Positions 22,484 to 23,253 of a stretch of DNA of 23,253 nt are shown here, one piece after another; within the stretch, counting starts at the first letter, position 1, and every line of letters starts with the position of its first letter. The notes beneath the pieces were generated by a model, which saw only the letters and a program-made list of their open reading frames with translations, was not told the origin of the DNA and did no database searches. Made by a program: the position numbers and the translations under genes. Source of the stretch: an uncultured Muribaculaceae bacterium (GTDB lineage: Bacteria; Bacteroidota; Bacteroidia; Bacteroidales; Muribaculaceae); NCBI GenBank assembly GCA_910584495.1, contig CAJUAR010000043.1, positions 1 through 23,253 of the forward strand. Direction: 5' to 3'.

Positions 22484-23200
22484 TTAGAATGCGCGGAAGT
22501 TGAGACGGAAAGTAAGAGTGGGATACACTTTCAAGTATTTCTGAATGTCATGGAAAGTGTTGTCGACAATGTCGGCCGAATCTTTGATTTCGCCATAGTC
22601 GGTGTAGATTTCGGGCTTACCCTGGAACTGACAGCCTAATTCCATGGAGAAATTGAGGAACTTGCCTGGATTGACACGCCCGAAGCCGATGCCCAGATAG
22701 GGACGGAAGTTTTTCACACGCATGCCACCCTTCACATTACCGTTACCGTCGGTTGGTATTTCGTAGTCGCCGATAATAACGCCTGCATCGGAGGCATTTT
22801 TGAGTTCTTCGCTATAGCCGCTGATTTTGATGAGTTTGTCCCCGCCAAAGTAAGCACCGGCAGCAACATAGAAGCTCGATGTCGGGAAAGGATAGACATT
22901 GACAATCACTTCGCCCTGCACACGTTTTAGCGCACCTTCAAGTTCTATATTGCCATTTCCCGGCTGCCCGTCGGGAGCTGTATATTGTATGTCGGTATCG
23001 GCATTGAATGTTATTCCGGGCATAAACGACACACCGGCACGGAGGCCTATGAATTTGGTAATAGGTGTTGCAGCTTCGACAGTTATACCGTTAGTACCCA
23101 CGCCTACACCTAAGCCAAGGTGATTGGCAATATCGAATGGAAGAGCCTGCGCTGCAAAAACAGTCACTGCGGCAGCAAGAGAAACAAGTAGTTTTTTCAT
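22484..23200 (-). CDS. Outer-membrane beta-barrel protein
   Basis: A 238-residue protein with a signal peptide (MKKLLVSLAAAVTVFAAQA, cleavage near residue 19). The mature sequence alternates amphipathic strands and polar loops: LGLGVGVGTNGITVEAATPI, FIGLRAGVSFMPGI, RVQGEVIVNVYPF, FYVAAGAYFGGD, FRPYLGIGFGRV, NFSMELGCQFQG and YPTLTFRLNFRAF. It ends in the aromatic residue Phe typical of BamA-recognised barrels. About 10-12 strands fit the length. Bacteroidetes have many such proteins without known ligands, and none can be assigned here. No promoter box was found in the 50 bases visible upstream; a clear terminator follows. Confidence 0.82.
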   Translation of the reverse strand: MKKLLVSLAAAVTVFAAQALPFDIANHLGLGVGVGTNGITVEAATPITKFIGLRAGVSFMPGITFNADTDIQYTAPDGQPGNGNIELEGALKRVQGEVIVNVYPFPTSSFYVAAGAYFGGDKLIKISGYSEELKNASDAGVIIGDYEIPTDGNGNVKGGMRVKNFRPYLGIGFGRVNPGKFLNFSMELGCQFQGKPEIYTDYGEIKDSADIVDNTFHDIQKYLKVYPTLTFRLNFRAF

Positions 23201-23253
23201 ATTACCTTAAATTCGCAGCTTAATTACTTGTTATAAATGCAAGTCCTTGACAA

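Overview
The window looks like a chromosomal segment from an anaerobic Bacteroidales bacterium, most likely a Muribaculaceae-type gut commensal. The evidence is indirect. Two secreted proteins end in type IX secretion (T9SS) type A-like sorting domains. There are many lipoproteins and small beta-barrel outer-membrane proteins. There is a fused RibBA and a long LptF/LptG-family permease with the size and insert typical of Bacteroidetes. Promoter-like boxes follow the Bacteroidetes TAnnTTTG pattern, with no strong Shine-Dalgarno sites. I see no phage, IS element, CRISPR array, tRNA or rRNA.

Left part (1-9918, all on +): a 1519-residue secreted modular adhesin-like protein; a PepSY-like lipoprotein; a 280-base gap holding a possible small transcript, a strong terminator and a very good promoter; then lptF/G-family permease, ribBA and an OB-fold-like lipoprotein with a cysteine cluster, tightly spaced and probably one transcript. 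A SIMPL-domain membrane-anchored protein follows, with a terminator-like hairpin a few bases before its start.

Middle (10077-12353, on -): a four-gene, translationally coupled operon of CsgG-like protein, small lipoprotein, DUF4810 lipoprotein and DUF799/GNA1162 lipoprotein. It resembles a curli-type export channel module but has no curli subunit, CsgE or CsgF beside it. It is the best candidate here for an incompletely described envelope system. A 401-base divergent intergenic region separates it from a lone GH2 beta-galactosidase (12755-15835, +). That region carries a perfect 12-base inverted repeat whose right arm abuts the beta-galactosidase -7 box.

Right part (15897-23200, all on -), in transcription order: an outer-membrane beta-barrel protein; a DUF1573 protein; a second small beta-barrel protein that overlaps tsaD; cinA (ATGA overlap with tsaD); an AqpZ-like aquaporin with an altered selectivity filter; and a T9SS-exported endonuclease I. 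A near-perfect bidirectional terminator separates the convergent beta-galactosidase and nuclease genes.

Most of the genes are envelope, export or housekeeping functions, and no single pathway unites the window. All assignments rest on motifs read by eye; no database search was run.
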